Shown one piece after another: positions 61,501 to 64,000 of a DNA stretch of 64,000 nucleotides (position 1 is the first letter of the stretch; each line of letters starts with the position of its first letter). The position numbers were made by a program, and so were the translations under genes. The stretch is from Enoplosus armatus. Its lineage: Eukaryota > Chordata > Actinopteri > Centrarchiformes > Enoplosidae. Location: contig NC_092202.1 in NCBI RefSeq assembly GCF_043641665.1, positions 16,480,036 to 16,544,035 on the forward strand, written 5' to 3'. The notes beneath the pieces were generated by a model. The model was not told where the DNA came from and made no database searches. It worked only from the letters and a program-made list of their open reading frames with translations.

Positions 61501-64000
61501 TGAGTTTGGAGCGGATTTGAATGAAAAGTTCACGTTCAGGCCTATTTCAGTCAAAACTTGACCTTTTCAACTGTTTTGAGTGAAAACTTGACATTCAGGC
61601 CGCTTTCACTGAAAACTTGTCCTTTCCTCCTGTTTTGAATGAAAGCTTCACTTTCGGCCCTCGTTCAGTCTCAAACTGCATATTTGACCTGTTTTGAGTC
61701 AAACCGTGAGTTTGGAGCGGATTTGAATGAAAAGTTCACGTTCAGGCCTATTTCAGTCAAAACTTGACCTTTTCAACTGTTTTGAGTGAAAAACTTGACA
61801 TTCAGGCCGCTTTTCACTGAAAACTTGTCCTTTCCTCCTGTTTTGAATGAAAGCTTCACTTTCGGCCCTCGTTCAGTCTCAAACTGCATATTTGACCTGT
61901 TTTTGAGTCAAACCGTGAGTTTGGAGCGGATTGAATGAAAAGTTCACGTTCAGGCCTATTTCAGTCAAACTTGACCCTTTTCAACTGTTTTGAGTGAAAA
62001 CTTGACATTCAGGCCGCTTTCACTGAAAACTTGTCCTTTCCTCCTGTTTTGAATGAAAGCTTCACTTTCGGCCCTCGTTCAGTCTCAAACTGCATATTTG
62101 ACCTGTTTTGAGTCAAACTGTGAGTTTGGAGCTGTTTTGAGGGAAAACTTGACATTCAGGCCGCTTTCACTGAAAACTTGTCCTTTCCTCCTGTTTCGAA
62201 TGAAAGCTTCACTTTCGGCCCTCGTTCAGTCTCAAACTGCATATTTGACCTGTTTTGAGTCAAACCGTGAGTTTGGAGCGGATTTGAATGAAAAGTTCAC
62301 GTTCAGGCCTATTTCAGTCAAAACTTGACCTTTTCAACTGTTTTGAGTGAAAACTTGACATTCAGGCCGCTTTCACTGAAAACTTGTCCTTTCCTCCTGT
62401 TTTGAATGAAAGCTTCACTTTCGGCCCTCGTCAGTCTCAAACTGCATATTTGACCTGTTTTGAGTCAAACTGTGAGTTTGGAGCTGTTTTGAGTGAAAAC
62501 TTGACATTCAGGCCGCTTTCACTGAAAACTTGTCCTTTCCTCCTGTTTTGAATGAAAGCTTCACTTTCGGCCTCGTTCAGTCTCAAACTGCATATTTGAC
62601 CTGTTTTGAGTCAAACCGTGAGTTTGGAGCGGATTTGAATGAAAAGTTCACGTTCAGGCCTATTTCAGTCAAAACTTGACCTTTTCAACTGTTTTGAGTG
62701 AAAACTTGACATTCAGGCCGCTTTCACTGAAAACTTGTCCTTTCCTCCTGTTTTGAATGAAAGCTTCACTTTCGGCCCTCGTTCAGTCTCAAACTGCATA
62801 TTTGACCTGTTTTGAGTCAAACCGTGAGTTTGGAGCGGATTTGAATGAAAAGTTCACGTTCAGGCCTATTTCAGTCAAAACTTGACCTTTTCAACTGTTT
62901 TGAGTGAAAACTTGACATTCAGGCCGCTTTCACTGAAAACTTGTCCTTTCCTCCTGTTTTGAATGAAAGCTTCACTTTCGGCCCTCGTTCAGTCTCAAAC
63001 TGCATATTTGACCTGTTTTTGAGTCAAACCGTGAGTTTGGAGCGGATTTGAATGAAAAGTTCACGTTCTGGCCTATTTCAGTCAAAACTTGACCTTTTCA
63101 ACTGTTTTGAGTGAAACTTGAAATTCAGGCCGCTTTCACTGAAAACTTGTCCTTTCCTCCTGTTTTGAATGAAAGCTTCACTTTCGGCCCTCGTTCAGTC
63201 TCAAACTGCATATTTGACCTGTTTTGAGTCAAACCGTGAGTTTGGAGCGGATTTGAATGAAAAGTTCACGTTCAGGCCTATTTCAGTCAAAACTTGACCT
63301 TTTCAACTGTTTTGAGTGAAACTTGACATTCAGGCCGCTTTCACTGAAAACTTGTCCTTTCCTCCTGTTTTGAATGAAAGCTTCACTTTCGGCCCTCGTT
63401 CAGTCTCAAACTGCATATTTGACCTGTTTTGAGTCAAACCGTGAGTTTGGACGGATTTGAATGAAAAGTTCACGTTCAGGCCTATTTCAGTCAAAACTTG
63501 ACCTTTTCAACTGTTTGAGTGAAAACTTGACATTCAGGCCGCTTTCACTGAAAACTTGTCCTTTCCTCCTGTTTTGAATGAAAGCTTCACTTTCGGCCCT
63601 CGTTCAGTCTCAAACTGCATATTTGACCTGTTTTGAGTCAAACCGTGAGTTTGGAGCGGATTTGAATGAAAAGTTCACGTTCAGGCCTATTTCAGTCAAA
63701 ACTTGACCTTTTCAACTGTTTTGAGTGAAACTTGACATCAGGCCGCTTTCACTGAAAACTTGTCCTTTCCTCCTGTTTTGAATGAAAGCTTCACTTTGGG
63801 CCCTCGTTCAGTCTCAAACTGCATATTTGACCTGTTTTGAGTCAAACCGTGAGTTTGGAGCTGTTTTGAGCGAAAACTTGACATTCAGGCCTCTTTCACT
63901 GAAAACTTGTCCTTTCCTCCTGTTTGAATGAAAGCTTCACTTTCGGCCCTCGTTCAGTCTCAAACTGCATATTTGACCTGTTTTGAGTCAAACCGTGAGT
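55500..64000 (+). repeat. Satellite core: higher-order repeat of 206-bp and 147-bp units
   Basis: The 206-bp unit has seven 29-30 bp monomers, which start tttgagtgaaaacttgac, tttcactgaaaacttgtc, tttgaatgaaagcttcac, ttcagtctcaaactgcat, tttgagtcaaaccgtgag, tttgaatgaaaagttcac and ttcagtcaaaacttgacc (29+30+30+29+29+30+29). The 147-bp unit is monomers 1-5, with monomer 5 ending gagctgt. The landmark gaccttttcaactg lies at 55706, 56059, 56412, 56765, 56971, 57177, 57383, 57589, 57795, 58148, 58501 and on to 63705. Of 31 intervals, 20 are about 206 and 11 about 353 (206+147). Each unit has one AAGCTT in monomer 3. The array continues past the window edge. Confidence 0.97.
57151..59275 (+). repeat. 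1324-bp super-repeat within the satellite core
   Basis: Rare variants recur at exactly 1324 bases: gttctggcc at 57151 and 58475, gaaattc at 57207 and 58531, a second gttctggcc (g at 57563 and 58887) and cgtcaagtc at 57897 and 59221. The block equals three 206 and two 353 intervals (45 monomers). It is a recent tandem duplication of a multi-unit block. Confidence 0.85.

Noticed and set aside
60146..62328. Repeat-encoded frames (MKASLSALVQSQTAYL type) in the satellite
   Set aside because: They arise because the 147-bp unit is a multiple of three; the 206-bp unit breaks frame and stops are frequent. There is no sign of selection for coding.
50210..64000. CRISPR-like array of ~29-bp repeats
   Set aside because: The repeats are contiguous and diverged, with no unique spacers, in a vertebrate genome. 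It is a satellite.

Overview
The window reads as nuclear DNA of a bony fish, probably a percomorph. The grounds are a vertebrate VPS10-receptor exon, teleost-type L2/CR1 and L1 LINE fragments, tRNA-headed SINEs, a Tc1 element, short non-autonomous DNA transposons and many dinucleotide microsatellites. Only one coding exon of a host gene is supported. Almost all other open frames are chance ORFs or transposon remains.

Positions 1-39505 are best read as part of the first intron of a SORCS-family gene (SORCS2 most likely) transcribed leftwards. Its first coding exon lies at 39506-39853 on the minus strand, inside a CpG-rich block of about 39.4-40.06 kb. The intron runs past the left edge of the window and I found no second exon. 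It holds microsatellites, a GGGCCCTAT-ended DNA transposon (3.4-4.6 kb), L2 3' tails (9.45, 17.4 and 21.2 kb), a SINE tail (19.4 kb), a TTAA-flanked MITE (20.6-21.05 kb), a tRNA-type SINE (34.7 kb) and a few unique stretches that could be conserved noncoding elements.

Positions 40.06-50.2 kb lie upstream of the gene and are transposon debris: an L1-like fragment at 43.2 kb, a complete-ended but broken Tc1 element at 44747-46180, an L1-like 3' fragment on the minus strand at 47 kb, a LINE 3' end at 48.3-48.5 kb and an L2-type tail at 49.45 kb.

Positions 50.2-64.0 kb are one large satellite of a ~29.5-bp monomer. The left arm (50.2-54.43 kb) is simple and diverged, and is interrupted by a SINE and by an L2/CR1 LINE that itself carries a nested insertion. 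Orientation flips near 54.43-54.58 kb. To the right a higher-order array begins, built from 206-bp units (seven monomers) and 147-bp units (the first five of the seven). Its homogenised core, from about 55.5 kb, runs off the right edge. Inside it, shared variants show a further 1324-bp repeat level. From about 59.88 kb onward the copies carry many homopolymer-type indels, which may mark a drop in assembly quality. This satellite, some 10 kb upstream of a SORCS promoter, is the most unusual thing in the window.
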